Shown here in pieces: positions 42,545 through 54,335 of a stretch of 64,000 nt of DNA (within the stretch, counting starts at the first letter, position 1; every line of letters begins with the position of its first letter). The notes beneath the pieces were generated by a model. The model made no database searches. It was not told the origin of the DNA and was given only the letters and a program-made list of their open reading frames with translations. The DNA is taken from the NCBI RefSeq assembly GCF_020085105.1, contig NC_058055.1, positions 16,625,822 through 16,689,821 of the forward strand. Reading direction: 5' to 3'. The DNA comes from Siniperca chuatsi (Eukaryota > Chordata > Actinopteri > Centrarchiformes > Sinipercidae). A program made the position numbers and the translations under genes.

Positions 42545-43080
42545 TCAAAAATGCTATCTGAGTACATTTACTCAAGTACTGTACTGTAAGATTTTTTTTG
42601 AGATACTTGTACTTGAGTATTTATATTTTCTGCTACTTTATACATCTACTACACTACATTTTTGAAACCAATATTGTACTTTTTACTCCACTACATTTAA
42701 CTTTAGACAACTTTAGTTACTAGTTACTTTGCAGATTAAGATTAATCGGTCTAATGCAAAATATAATCAACAAATAAATGATCATATATATTATTAGTTT
42801 AAGATAAGGCTTTATTGATCCCTGAGGGAAATTCACAAGCTACCCAGCAGTATATAACGTAATTAAATCAGCCCCACCTTTACCAGCTGCAACGTTAAAG
42901 TGATGTACACATTAATGCATCAAAAATTATAACACAGTAATTTAATATTCTGAAATGGGTCATTCTGCATAAGCAGCCTACTTTTACTTTTGGTACTTTG
43001 AGTAGCCTATATTTTGACGCGAATACTTGTGTACTTTTACTTCAGTAAAAGGTCTGAGTACTTCTTCCACCACTGCTCTC
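42545..43080 (+). repeat. Dispersed repeat with TACTCAAGTA / CTTCCACCACTG ends
   Basis: In opsin intron 1. It starts TTTACTCAAGTACTGTACTG and ends AGTACTTCTTCCACCACTG, with TACTCCACTACATTT inside. Reversed copies lie in both duplicate units (about 46,600-46,980 and 55,955-56,335), sharing TATACTGCTGGGTAGC and CAGCTGGTAAAGGTGG-type words. No coding capacity. Confidence 0.7.
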
Positions 43081-43583
43081 TCGTTTTGTCAAGAAATCCT
43101 TTAAATATCAACGACACAGATTCCTGACAAAATCAGGTTTAACTGAACTCAAACAGGACCTGTAACGATTGCACATAGCCAATAACATTAGCCTATTTTT
43201 TCATTTTATGCAGGAGTTTCAAACATCCTCGATCACTCACCGAAAAGCGCGTTGGAGAAACCGTACCACCGGCACCCGTAGGAGCCGGTAAGCCACCTGC
43301 CGCGCACGCTGGCCGCGAAGCTCAGAGGAGTCCCGAAGATGCAGACGAGCATGTCGCTGGCGCTGATGTTGATGAGCAGCAGATTCACCGGAGTCTGCAG
43401 CCCGGGGAAGCGGGAGAACACCAGGAGCACCAGGAAGTTACCGAGGAAGCCCAGGACCAGGATGAACCCGAGGGCGACGGCCGCCGCGGTGTGACCCGCG
43501 CGGCTCAGCGCGTCGGCGGCGGGGTCCCACACGGAGCTGTGCCCGGTGCTGAGGTTGTTACTGTGCTGCGGGAGGATCACCAT

Positions 43584-44840
43584 GGCAACCTGGTTATCAC
43601 TCACCTAAATCAGAGACAGAAGGTGGCCGTCATAAAACAAAGAAAATAAAGAAAATGTTTAATAAGGATTTTCCCCTACTGCAGCTCAGTAGGGGAGTTT
43701 CTACTGCCACTGGGGCTGAAAACACACTTATTCAGGTTGGTAACTTTCTCTTTCCCTGTCCCCCATTGTGTTCACATATCAAAAGGGTAATTTATCCGTA
43801 TCACTCTTCATTTAAAAGTAAGAATTTTAACAGAATAACTGAAATACAAACCTATCAGACACCCAATGAGAAGGAAACGCAAAGAAAGAATACCAATAGG
43901 AAGAAGAACATGAAGTCTGACTTACTTGAAATCATGTTTAACACAGTTTTAAGGCAAGAAATATATAGTAAAATAGCTGGCTATTTGTTTTTTTTTTTGC
44001 TATAGCCTACTGACATTTGTACTCTTTAAATACATTCAAACCTAGAACCTAAACAATTAAGACAAGCGTAGCCTAATACTCAGCAAAGAAACAGAAACAT
44101 TAGTCATAACAAATCCCCAAATCACAGTTAATACAGTTTCAATAGAATGAAAAACATCTCCAAACCTTCAATGAGAACAAGGACACATTCCCACTGAGAA
44201 AGACAGAAAAAAAACAATCCAGCCAAGATGAGAAACATGTCTTTATTCTGTTCTGTTATTCTGCTTTATTCTGGACTAGATTGGGGACCTAAATAACTGA
44301 GCCAACATATCAATAATACAGGCTGTGGCTGACTCAGAGGACGAGCCAAGAACAGAACTCAGCCTGGTAGCATTAACAGATGAGATGTTGAAGACACAAG
44401 ACTATTTACAGCAATCACAAGACATTGCTGTTTGTCCATTTTGAGTTAAGAAAACCCTCCTAACAGACATTTAAGTAAGTTTTAATTTTAGAAACATGAC
44501 TTTGAATTCTGCAGACGGTATTTAAATCATCATTGCGACACTAAAACTTTCCATACATTTTAGTTGAGTCGGCTGCTCTTTATGGCAGAACTGTACCTGC
44601 TACTTTGTGTAGGAAAACATGAGATACAATACTGCCTGTCAAGACAAACAACAATGAACCATTAATTAATTAATAAATACTGCAATTAAACTTTTGGCAT
44701 CACCAAAGTCAGCAGGATTCATCCTCTGGTGACAATGAATGTCTGTACAAAAATTGTCTTCAAATTGTGTGAATATTTGAATTTAGCTCAAATGTCAAAT
44801 TTCTCAGTGGAGGCTTGAATGTGAGGGAGGCTCTGATCTG
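43584..44840. other. Opsin upstream region and spacer
   Basis: The opsin promoter should lie just right of 43,583; I see no TATA box. The remainder is AT-rich with no gene and no repeat that I can name. Confidence 0.4.
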
Positions 44841-45400
44841 ACTGCGGAAGGACTCTCAAACTTCAAAACACTCCTGTTGGATGTCATCTGACATCAATTT
44901 ATGGATCCTCAAGTTAAATCAAGACAAAACAGAGGTCCTCGTCATTAGTCCAAGAGAGCAAAGACATAAAATTGTGCCTACAGTTTACTACACTATCTCA
45001 GCACATTGCATCTCAGACAAGAAATCTGGATTTTACCATCAACTGACCTAACTTTCCACCTACATATAAGAAACATCACTAAAAGAAAATTGCCAACATC
45101 AGACCGTCTCTTTCTTTCGTAGACGCAGCGAGGCTTGTGAATTATTTTATTACGTGTAGACTCGAATACTGCAACGCACCGTTCACAGGACGCCCCAAAA
45201 GTGGAACAAAAACAAGAGCTCATATCGTTGGCTTCCAGTTAGTTTTAGGATCAACTGTAAGATTCTTGTTAGGTGAAAATATTTCTCCCTGGTCGAGCCC
45301 TCAGATCCACAGGCTCCCTGCTGTTCATCGGACCAAAAAGACCTGCGGTTAAGCAACATCAACTGTTCAAAACTCCCCTTTTCAGCCTTGCTTTTACCTA
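44840..45400 (+). mobile_element. Degenerate LINE reverse-transcriptase 3' part
   Basis: Broken plus frames read LNQDKTEVLVISP, then FHLHIRNITK, a decayed segment of the ..SRLEYCNA.. type (CRLEYCNAPFTGRPK) and SPQIHRL. These are the ordered landmarks of the C-terminal region of a fish LINE RT (Rex1/L2-like; clade not fixed). The left border of the tandem duplication, 44,983, falls inside it, so only its 3' part is repeated at 54,336-54,750. Confidence 0.75.
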
Positions 45401-45439
45401 GAATATGTACTTCGCAGCCATTTTTGCTTTTTATTCCAT

Positions 45440-45715
45440 GCTAGCTGCGACAGTGTGGCTCTAGAGATGGCAATGTCGATGTGTTGGTCCACCTCTTTGG
45501 TCTACTATTGGATGGATTGCCATGAAATTCTGTACAGACATTCATTGTCCCCAGAGGATGAATCCCCCTGCTATTTCCTCTAGCGCCACCATCAGGTCTA
45601 AATTTTAATTTGTCCAATACTTTATGGCAAAACAAATGACATTCCCATTAGCCTCAGCTGTACTTTGTGTTTGGTGCAGTTAGCAAATGTTAGCATGCTA
45701 AGACGGTGAATATAT
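45440..45715. repeat. Dispersed teleost repeat, copy A
   Basis: GGATTGCCATGAAATTCTGTAC, TCATTGTCCCCAGAGGATGAA, TAGCGCCACCATCAGG and GTTAGCATGCTAA in this order form a highly repeated fish sequence. The copy B equivalent is at about 54,795-55,070. Confidence 0.7.
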
Positions 45716-45744
45716 ATATTATTATTTTTATTATCATCATCCAT

Positions 45745-45792
<48 letters not shown>
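45745..45792. repeat. (CA)n microsatellite, copy A
   Basis: An ACAC run of about 48 bp. The copy B run at 55,106-55,147 is shorter, one of the length differences between copies. Confidence 0.95.
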
Positions 45793-45795
<3 letters not shown>

Positions 45796-46559
45796 AACAA
45801 TGACTATAGGGCCAGACACAGTTGTGTTGTTTTTTCTTCCATTAATTATCTTTGGTAACCTTCAGTGATGCAGAGGTGTCCTCACTTGTTACTTTGCACA
45901 CAAACATATGTGCAACCTTCATCTCATGCACACACACACACACAAACTTTCATTGAATAGACCTGGGTGGTGCAAGACCTCACATTTATCACCTCTTCCA
46001 TTTAATATGTCAGCCTTTTGAGAGGCAGGATTCTTCCACTTTAGACATTTATTGATCCATGTCATATTATACACACCACACACACTTGAAACAGATTGCT
46101 AATTTCTGCTTGTGTTGTCCTTTGTCCCTTGTTGGTAGAGGAAGAAGAAGGAACTGAACAACATCACGTGCAGTCACTTCCACCCAGTGCGGCCACCCAC
46201 ACATCCATTGTGCCAGAGTGAAGCTACGTCTCCACATTCATGCGCTGTAATTAAAACTGTCATGGTGGAGAGGCTTCTGTGGGCGCTGATCAGGTGGGCG
46301 GCATAGAAATGACTTAGCTGCCTGCACGTGCCATGACATGTCTTTCTTACTGTCCAGGTCATCACTGATTATTAGAAGACACCGAGCGTTGCACGTTTCA
46401 GGTTTGTTTTGCTTTTCTCTGACAGTAAAGCTTCTTTCAACAATGTTCTTTATGAATCGATGATGGAAATACGTTATAGTTATATTTTCTATGCACGACA
46501 CTTCCTCAGTTAATGAATTTCAGAGAGACTGATCGGATGCATGGGCCTGAAATGAAACT

Positions 46560-46980
46560 TTTGCATTTCAAATTATTAAAAGTATTAGCACCAAAATATA
46601 TTTAAAGTACCAAAAGTAAAAGTACCCATTATGCAGAATGTCCCATTTCAGAATCATATATATTAAAATAAATGAATTATAACTATGGATGCATGAATGT
46701 ATAAATATCACTGTAATGTTGCAGCTGGTAAAGGTGGTGGATGTTAATTACTTTATATACTGCTGGGTAGCTTAATCTATAATAATACATCAACATTAAT
46801 TAGCTGAGAATATTTTGTATTCATAATTTTAATCAGCAAAGTAACTAAAGCTGTCAGATAAAATAGTGAAGTATAAAAGTAGCATAAAATGTAATTCCTC
46901 CAGTAAAGTACAAGTACATCAAAATTTTACCAAAGTACAGCAATCGAGTAAATGTACTTAGTTACTTTCCACCACAGGTC
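46560..46980 (-). repeat. Dispersed repeat of the 42,545 family, copy A
   Basis: Reverse orientation to 42,545-43,080. It ends AGTTACTTTCCACCACAGG and contains CAAGTACATCAAAATTTTACC. It is repeated in copy B at about 55,915-56,335. Confidence 0.65.
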
Positions 46981-48059
46981 CTGAAGTGACTACAGTAGAT
47001 CTACAGTAGATCTGCTGTATATGAGAGCAAGTTGTACCAACCAGTAGAGGCAGAAGTAGAATTACACTGCTGTGAGTCAGATGTTTTGCCACCAGCCAAA
47101 CACACACCGCTTGCAGTTACTGGTTGTTTCTAATGTGCCTGTCTGCTTTCACTTACAGCCATATTATCAGTATAGCTCTACGGATGGCACAGTGGTGGGA
47201 GAAGAAATCAGAAATCAGAATCAGAAATACTTTATTGATCCCCGAAGGGAAACTCTTTATTGAAATGTCAAAGCAAATACTGCTTATTCTCTATAAGGGA
47301 AACCAAGATCGACACTTATTTTACTAGTAAAATATTCTTGTAGGTTGACGTAAACTGCCATAACTCTTTAGCACATTGTGCTACACATCTGGATCAGGAT
47401 AAATTTAAATGGCCATAACTCCGTGGAGTCTGACTGATTCAGAATTCTGCACAATTCATCACTGTATAAAGCCCCAGTTATCCCTTAAAGGATTTAAGTA
47501 TTATACAAAAATCATGGCGACCATTATGCAACCACCTTGATTGTGTATTAGGCTACTTTGTGTATTTTGATGTAGAATTAAAAAATATTTTTTCTGTTGT
47601 TGAAATAACAAAATTAGAGGACTGTGTGGCCTTGGCAGATGTGTGCACTACCTGAGTGTTTTCCAGTGTGAGTATTTTATTAAAATAAATAGAGGTTTGT
47701 GTATACCAACCATTATTTTGAATAAAAGCTGAAAATTGAATGAAATCTCCGATCTTCACTCAAGAGCTGAGTCAAATATATATTTCTGCAAGTCCATCCT
47801 CTCACTGACTGGGGTCGGTATTTCCCTGCTGTATGAATGGTATCAGCTGCAGGAAAACATACAGACTCTGCAATCACCTCATAATGTGTTTAGGTGAAAA
47901 TGAAGGCTCATCTTCGATTTACAGAAATATCTGAAACCTGCTATCATGACCAAGTTGTCATAATAGCAAGGGTATTTATATTAAGACTATATTCACAAAG
48001 GCAGAAACGGGTAGCTCTGAATGAATTATTTTTACATTTATGTTTTTATTTAAAGTGCG

Positions 48060-48235
48060 ATCAGGTTACCTGACCTGCATGTCTTTGGAGTGTGGGAGGA
48101 AACCGGAGCACCCGGAGTAAACCCACGCAGACACACTGAGAACACATAAACTCCACACAAGAAGAAGAAGCCGGCCCAGATGGAAACCAGCAGCTTGTTT
48201 CTGTGAGGCTGCAGTGCTGATCACTGAGCTGCCCT
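48060..48235. repeat. Dispersed repeat with CATGTCTTTGGAGTGTGGGAGG, copy A
   Basis: The segment CTGCATGTCTTTGGAGTGTG, GGAAACCGGAGCACCCGGAG, AAACCCACGCAGACACACTG and AAACTCCACAC is a widespread fish repeat. Copy B has it at about 57,466-57,640. It lies just beyond the 3' end of the coiled-coil gene. Confidence 0.7.
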
Positions 48236-48860
48236 GGAAGAGGACAGAGAAGGTGGGAGAGGATGATGGGAGGAGGGAAGTCTGGGAGTGGAGGGTAAGA
48301 GGAGGGGGTAAAGGGGTAAGAGGGTGGGGTGATGGGAGGGTTGAGGGGGTGGAGGGTGAGGAAGGAGAGGAAGGATGGGAGGGGGGAAAGCTGGATGGGG
48401 AGATGGGGGGTAAGAGGGTAGGAGGAGTAGGCATGTTGAGAGGGTAGGGGTGAAAGGGAGAAAGAGGTGAGGGGGTTAGGAAGGGAGAAAGGATGTTACT
48501 CCTCTCACTTCTCGATCTCTTTCCTCTCCTTCTTCGCTTTCTTTTGTCTCTCCTCCTTTTCTTTCTTTTCTCTCTTCAATCGCTCCTTTTCCTTCTTCTC
48601 ATTTGCTTCTTTCTTCTTTCTCTTCTCTCTCTCTCTCTCTCTCTCCTTCCTCTCCTTCTTCGCTTTCTTCTCTCTCTCTTCCTTTTCTTTCTTTTCTCTC
48701 TTCAATCGCTCCTTTTCCTTCTTCTCATTTGCTTCTTTCTCTTTTCTCTCTCTCTCCTCCTCCTCTTTCTCTCCCTCTTCAGTCTCTTTTCTGTCTCCTT
48801 TGTTGCCTTCTTTTCCTCCTTTTTCATCTTCGCCTTCTCTTTGTCAGTTTTTGAGGCGAG
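48236..48860. repeat. Purine-rich tract switching to pyrimidine-rich tract, copy A
   Basis: About 250 bp of G/A-rich plus strand (GGGTAAGAGG, GGAGGGTGAGG) is followed at about 48,500 by about 360 bp of C/T-rich sequence. The pyrimidine half is the last exon of the coiled-coil gene (Lys/Glu/Arg codons on minus). Such tracts can form triplex DNA and are hard to sequence, and indels between copies cluster here. Copy B: 57,640-58,235. Confidence 0.85.
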
Positions 48861-50757
48861 CTCCTGAAAAGACAGAGACAGCATATAATTCAGTATTTTC
48901 TCTTCCACAGACTAAATCTGAAACAAACTGTTAGAATCTAACAAGTTATTATTCCAGTCAAAATGATCAACTGACTGGCGTACCTGAAGTTCAACATTTT
49001 GCTGGATCAGGAGCTTCATCTCCTCCTCCATCTTGCTCGCCTTGTTGAGCCACTCCTCTTCCTTGGCGAGCCACTTCTCTTCCTTGTTGAGACACTCCTC
49101 TTCCTTGGCGAGCCACTCCTCTTCCTTGTTGAGCCACTCCTCTTCTCTGGCGAGCCACTTCTCCTCCATCTCTCTGCTGTCTTTCTGCAGCTCCTGTGTT
49201 TTCTTAAAGCTCTCCTCCTTTGCTGCCAGCTCACACCTGAGACGATCCTCCAGAGCTTTGTGTTTTGTTTGCCACTCTGTCTCGCTCTGGTGGATCTCCA
49301 TTTGTACTGTTCTCAGCTTGGCCAGATTTCCCTCTACTAGTGCCATCATTTCCTTTCTGACACTGGTGATCACATCATCCTTGTCCTGGATGACCTGGCT
49401 CGCCTTCTTCTCACAGTCCTGCTGCAGAGTTTTCAGCTCCATGCTACCTCCTCCTGTCTAATAATCCACCGGCTTTCCCAGTCTGCATTGATCTGTATCA
49501 CAGTTTTGTCAAAGGAAAGTTTCATCTCATTGAACTTGTCGCACTCTGCCTTCCAGGATTTTTTGACCTCCTCAGTCTCCATCTGCTGGCAGCGCAGACT
49601 TTCCTTCAAGGAGCGGACTTCTTCTTCGTTTTTTTTCATTTGTCTTTCCAAATGAGTGCGCTGAGTGTAAAACTGGTTTTGACTGGCTCTTATGGACTCT
49701 AAAGCCTTCACCAGGTCATCCATGTCATTTTTGGCCATGAACAGAGTTGACACTAAACTGTCCCTTTCATCCAGGAGCTTCTTTTTTTCTTGCTCACAGC
49801 TGAGTTCCTTGCTGGCTATCTGCTCCCTCAGAGCAGCATTTTCTGCAGCCTGCTGCTTGTTTTCTGCTTTGGAGTCCAGAAGGGCTTGTCGCAAGGCGTG
49901 CAGGGTTCTGCTGGGAGTACACTGTGAGCACTGAAAGACGCAAGTATACAGGCAATAGGTAAAAGTACTGTCCCATCTTAACTTTGGATACACACAGAAA
50001 GAGAGGGGGTCTTTCATCTTTAGTTTTTCACACATTTGAATGAAATGTAGCCATTTACATCCGTTGTAAAAGAGCCCTGCATCACTACCAGCAAAGTGAA
50101 ATGTCCCTCAATTGCTTCAGCCAAAACAGTCAAATTCTCAGTTTACTATTGAGTGATGGTATTTCAGTGAAATTGTGTTTCCATATTTCACTTAAATACA
50201 GTCACTTAATATCAAATGGAAGTATCCTCAAGCCAACTGCATCATATCCACAAAAACTCATGTCATGTAAACTACAGCAACACAAAGTCTGTTTCACCTT
50301 GTGTCCCTGACTCGCAGTAAACACATTACAGCAGTCATGTTGTAAAACTCAAAGCACTAAAAACATTTTAACATTGTACAGTTCAGATGTCTCAGTACAA
50401 CAAGTTCATGTAAATTAGAAACTATTGTGGAAATGAAAAACAAAATGTAAAATAACTCAATCAGCTCATTAGCCATCCATTGTGGTAGCCTGATTCCAGA
50501 CCTCTGAATTGCTTCCCACATCTCTCTAATATGATATAATGTAATAATATAATAAGGGGTAAAGATGTCTGAATATCAGGCTACCAATGTGGGAGGGCAG
50601 TATTGACAATTCATCCCCTCTCTTATTTATAATGATTGTATTTGTTGAAGCTTCAAAAATGAAGAAATAAAATAAAAACTAGGCTGTCCTAAATAAGCGT
50701 TAAACTCTCCTGTTTAGAAAGTCTTACCTCGTCTCTTGAGTTGTCGCTTTTCTCCAT
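48505..50757 (-). pseudogene. Coiled-coil protein gene, copy A, frameshifted
   Basis: Exons 50,757-50,728 (MEKSDNSRDE), 49,930-48,984 and 48,863-48,505 match copy B (57,897-60,151). Exon 2 is 947 bp against 951: one codon shorter near 49,880 and one base short at 49,441-49,443, where ATG replaces GCGG, creating W-S-stop soon after EEVA. Exon 3 is 359 bp against 357, again shifting frame around 48,740-48,770. As written it cannot give the full protein. Splice sites and promoter are unchanged. Since the changes are small indels in repetitive sequence, sequencing error or an allelic copy is possible. Confidence 0.75.
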
Positions 50758-52537
50758 GTTGGCTGAACACAGATACTGTAGCGGTGTTGTAGTGTTATAG
50801 TTTTGCTTGTAGTTCTAGTGCACTTTTGGTAGTTGTATTCTTGCTGTATTGTCGTGTTTGGTTGTAGTAGTGTTCTACTTTCGGTAGTTGTCACTCTGTT
50901 TCCACTGAGAGATGTTTCTCTGTTGGAGGTCAGGTTGTAACTAACTGGAGTTTTGTCAGGAGGTTTTAACCCAACAGAACATTCTGTTGAACATTCTGCA
51001 TGACGTCATAACTGCAGGGTTCAGAACGTGATGACGTCACAGTGTTCTCGTTGTCGTGACATGGCCAGACTTCCACCTTTTCACCTTATACCACAGACTG
51101 TATGCTTTCTGCTTGAAAAAGTACAAAAAGCACCACTGCAGGTTACACAAGTATCGCCCCAATGTGGCTTATATGATATAATCACTTTAGGTCTTTTTTA
51201 ACAATATTATAATATAGAATATTTTAATTTCTCTATACAAATGCAAAAAACTGTATTAAACCCATCAATGCTCTTATTTTAATGTGATATTTTCTGAACA
51301 CACTGCAGTTTACATGACTGCATCCAAAGGGAGTGTGTATTTGTAATAAGTCTATCTGTGTCCCACAGCACACAACCCTGGTTACCACCTCAGAGATGCA
51401 GATACAGAACACTAAAAAGAAAAAGGGCCTAGTTTATCTATTTGTTTGTATTCATATACAAGTGGAAATACTATCTAAAGTTAATTGTTCATGAAATACT
51501 GTATGGTTGTTGGTGTTTGAACCTAAGTAGTCAGCTAAGGCTGTTGGTATACTGTTTTTTATATTCCATCTATGAAAATGAAAAGAAAATTGTTTCTGTT
51601 TGAAGCAAACATGCAACCATAGTGAAAATGAAAAAGCATTCCCTTAAATGTGTGTTCTGTGTTAAAACTTATTTTGAAGCTGGATGTTTTGAAAAGTGGC
51701 TAATTTTGACTTTTTACTAGGTTTGGGCAACGTGCCAATTTATACCATGCCAACAATATCAAAATGTAAATCTTGCTTTATGATTTAAACCGAGGTAACT
51801 GTCCCTTTGATATCTGTGCGTGTATTAGTGGTTGCTGGCAAAGTACAATCAGCAGTCCTGTTGATTTTTATGATTTTTCTTGATGATCTTTTGATAACTT
51901 TCATTTCACTATGATGTGTTCAGATGCTTGAGAAGGAGAAAAAAAAACAAACTCAAAACCCTGATTGCAAAAAGAGAAATACTCTTAGGCAACAGCAACA
52001 TTACTGTCAAGACATGTTGAACTGTAAAACACAAAGCCGTACTGGATCTGGCGGGGAGAATATTTATAAAATAAACAATATATATTTAGCTTTGTGTTCT
52101 GCTTTAAAAAAGTCTAATATACTCCAAGAAGTAAAAAAAAAAATCAGAGCAAATCGCTGGCATTTAAAATAAAGTGTAATGAGTGCCGACGCTGAACAAT
52201 CTTCTAGACCTCAAATCCAACTCAGTCTGTTATCTTTTGTAATTCATTAATATTTTAGTGTTAACAGCACAATACTGTAAACAAACTAACACAGAGACAT
52301 GAAGGGAAAGCTGTGTATTTAAGGAATAACCAGCTTGTCAATTACAATGTAAACCAAAATAATGAAGATTGGGTAAACAAAATCATAATTTTATTCTTCT
52401 ACATTACAAAAACAGCTCATACTGTCCAAATTCCTACTCCTCCTCGCCTGCTCAACACGGAGCTTTGCCACAGTTCACATTCAAGCAGGGCTGTCCTAAC
52501 TGGTTGCCATGGGGACCAAAGATGTGCATGTAAGTGT
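50758..52537 (-). promoter_or_regulatory. Promoter and upstream spacer of coiled-coil gene, copy A
   Basis: About 250 bp before the ATG lie two perfect CRE palindromes TGACGTCA (51,001-51,008 and 51,032-51,039), 23 bp apart. Beside them is a GRE-like AGAACATTCTGTTG at about 50,976. No TATA box is clear. Further right the sequence is AT-rich without genes up to the htatsf1 stop at 52,538. Copy B repeats the promoter (CREs at 60,395-60,402 and 60,426-60,433). Confidence 0.6.
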
Positions 52538-53980
52538 CTAAGCTTCCTCATCATCACTTCCTGCCAGGCTGCTGTCTGTAGAGTCCGCTTCCTGTTGCTG
52601 TTGCTGTGGTTCTGTTTCTGGTTGCTGTTCGGGCTCCGTGGTGCTGGAGGGCTCTGTGGGCTCTGTGGGCTCTGTGGTGGTGGTGCCGCCGCCCTCTGCT
52701 GGCTTGGCGGTGTTGTTCTGCTGGCCTTGCTGGCTTCCTTCCAGGAAAGTAGACCAACCCTTCAGCCGCTCCTCCCGCTCGCGTGTCGTCTCTTCCACCT
52801 GCACAAAAAGAATCAACATGAGGGTCTAAGTTAGTCTACAATATCACAATAACCCAAATATAGGTTGAGTTCCTCTTTAAAGACGCACTTGATTTTGTTA
52901 CCGCAGCCCCGGCCCCAGAATCCCACACTGCCCATGCTCAGTGTTTATGTACGGGATGAGGGCTTGGAAAGAGTGCAAACCAAGAGGCTTATAGTGATCA
53001 TATACAATCTTCTTCTCCAAGTTGCATTCAACATTATTGTGTTCTTTTTATTAGCTTGGCTGCACATCTCCAGTTCCCCATAAATCTCAAAATATTTTCA
53101 ATATTTTTATTTTGCATTTGGTATACCTGATAGTCTGTCGTTCCATCCCAAAGCTGAGCAGACAGCTGCCTTCCTCCAAACCAGCGACCATTGAACGACT
53201 GAATGCATGCATCGGCTTGCTCAGGCTCCTTAAATGCGATCGATGCCACGCCGTCTGGGTGTCTCTGCAGCACAAACACAACCACATACCAGCTCTTTAG
53301 TGATGCCACTGACATAAAATGCAAACCATTCTACTGTGACTCTGAAACTGATTACATTAAACTTACATCAAAGAGGATGACCTTCTTGACCTCCCCGAAC
53401 TTCTCACACTCTGTCCGCAGATCGTCACGATACTCATTCAACACCAGTGGGTCTTCCTAAAGAAGGCCAACACCACAGTGATTAATAACCCTCAATGGAC
53501 ACAGTCTGTGTGCGTGTGTGTGCATATGTGTGTCTCTCCGCACCTCAAAGTCACTGGGATGGAACATGTTCCTAATGATGACAACTTTTTCATGCCTCTT
53601 CCTCACTTCTCCTAGCTTCTCTGGCCTCCAGTCTAACTGTCTGCACAGACAAAGACACAGACAAACAGGCACAATCAGTAGGAACCCATGCATTCATATG
53701 TTCATGCTTGATTATTTATCTTCTCTTAATCCACTTCAGCGTTTTGGGGAGTGGAGTTTATCCGTCAATGCAGAGTGGGACTTGTGGGAGGTTAAATAAA
53801 AAGAACAGGAAGTAGAGTTTACTTCTGTTGCTGCTGCATCTTCTTCCTATAATCTTTGCTCTTCTTCTTGCTGGCATCATACTGGCCCTTTAGCTCAAAC
53901 CGTGCTGCTTCCACGTGGAGTCTGTAACCTCTGACCTCTGACTCGTCAATCAGACGCAGAGCCAATGCCACCGACTCCTT
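52538..53980 (-). CDS. htatsf1: HTATSF1 3' half (5 exons), copy A, 5'-truncated by the duplication
   Basis: HTATSF1 (yeast Cus2-like) is a nuclear U2 snRNP-associated splicing factor. Exons in transcript order: 53,980-53,823 (end of RRM1: KESVALALRLIDESEVRGY), 53,640-53,544 (QLDWRPEKLGEVRKRHEK..HPSDFE), 53,456-53,367 (EDPLVLNEYRDDLRTECEKF), 53,264-53,127 (RHPDGVASIAF..NGRWFGGRQ..TDYQ) and terminal 52,798-52,538 (VEETTREREERLKGW...). Phases agree and all splice sites are GT-AG. The RWF motif marks the second RRM as a U2AF-homology motif that binds ULM peptides such as those of SF3B1. The C-tail is only about 86 aa, with TEP and Gln repeats ending GSDDEEA; human has a far longer acidic tail. 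The 5' exons are absent: to the right the second duplicate begins at 54,336. Either it is a fragment, or copy A supplies the 3' end of a long transcript. Confidence 0.9.
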
Positions 53981-54335
53981 CTGCAGAGAATCACAAGCAC
54001 ACACACTGTAACTTCACTTGGGTGTAATGCAATACTAAAATACTAACTTCTACTCTGTACTGTGTGATTCAAAGCCAAAACCCAAGAGACACAAGACAAA
54101 GAAAAGATGCATCGGAGAGTGAATGTTGAAGTTACATTCGTCAGCTGGTCAGAAAGAGGGCTCCAAATGAATGCTAATGTAGCTCCATGTCATGCAAACA
54201 TGTTAGCAATATCAACTTTATAAGGTGATAATATTTAACAATAGTTTCAGGAGCTCTTCCGCCCTCTAGTATGATTTTTGTGCTGCTTTAAAGTTTACAC
54301 AATTATGTTATCTCTTTGAGAGTGAGAACACTTTT

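Larger units (their letters stand above)
38463..43583 (-). pseudogene. TMT/encephalopsin-type opsin, 5 exons, frameshifted in TM6
   Basis: Non-visual opsin of the teleost multiple tissue (TMT) group: a seven-helix, retinal-binding photoreceptor GPCR. Exons in transcript order: 43,583-43,241, 41,442-41,274, 40,499-40,328, 40,250-40,016 and 38,651-38,463. Splice sites are canonical. Diagnostic segments are LRTPVNLL-type TM2 start (LQTPVNLLLINISASDML), GRWLTGSYGCRWYGF, LLGWSSYGPEGPGTTCSV with the Glu six residues before Cys (rhodopsin Glu181 position), LLCWMPYG, the retinal lysine in LLAKTSTVLNPVIY and a Cys-containing tail start. Two oddities: the E/DRY site reads FEQY, and exon 4 is 235 bp where 234 is needed, because of one extra base in the GGGG run at 40,185-40,188. 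If the frame is restored by one base the protein is about 368 aa. It may be a young pseudogene or a sequencing error, so the pseudogene type is provisional. Confidence 0.85.
44983..54335. repeat. Tandem segmental duplication, copy A (about 9.35 kb)
   Basis: From GTTTACTACACTATCTCAGC at 44,983 the sequence matches that from 54,336 almost base for base. Differences include CA-run length, 7 bp at about 45,312, 11 bp at about 54,976, about 45 bp at about 56,563 in B, homopolymer lengths and the block replacement at 51,217-53,098. It carries a LINE 3' part, repeats, a coiled-coil gene copy and the 3' half of htatsf1. Confidence 0.97.

Noticed and set aside
45622-45819. Cys/Val repeat reading frames over CA runs
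   Set aside because: They arise from translating (CA)n microsatellites; likewise at 4244-4531, 38,440-38,678 and 54,790-55,152 outside real exons.
48467-49461. Plus-strand Ser/Leu/Phe-rich open frames
   Set aside because: They are antisense shadows of the Lys/Glu-rich coiled-coil exons in a purine/pyrimidine tract; no splice or start context supports them. The same holds for 57,885-59,046.
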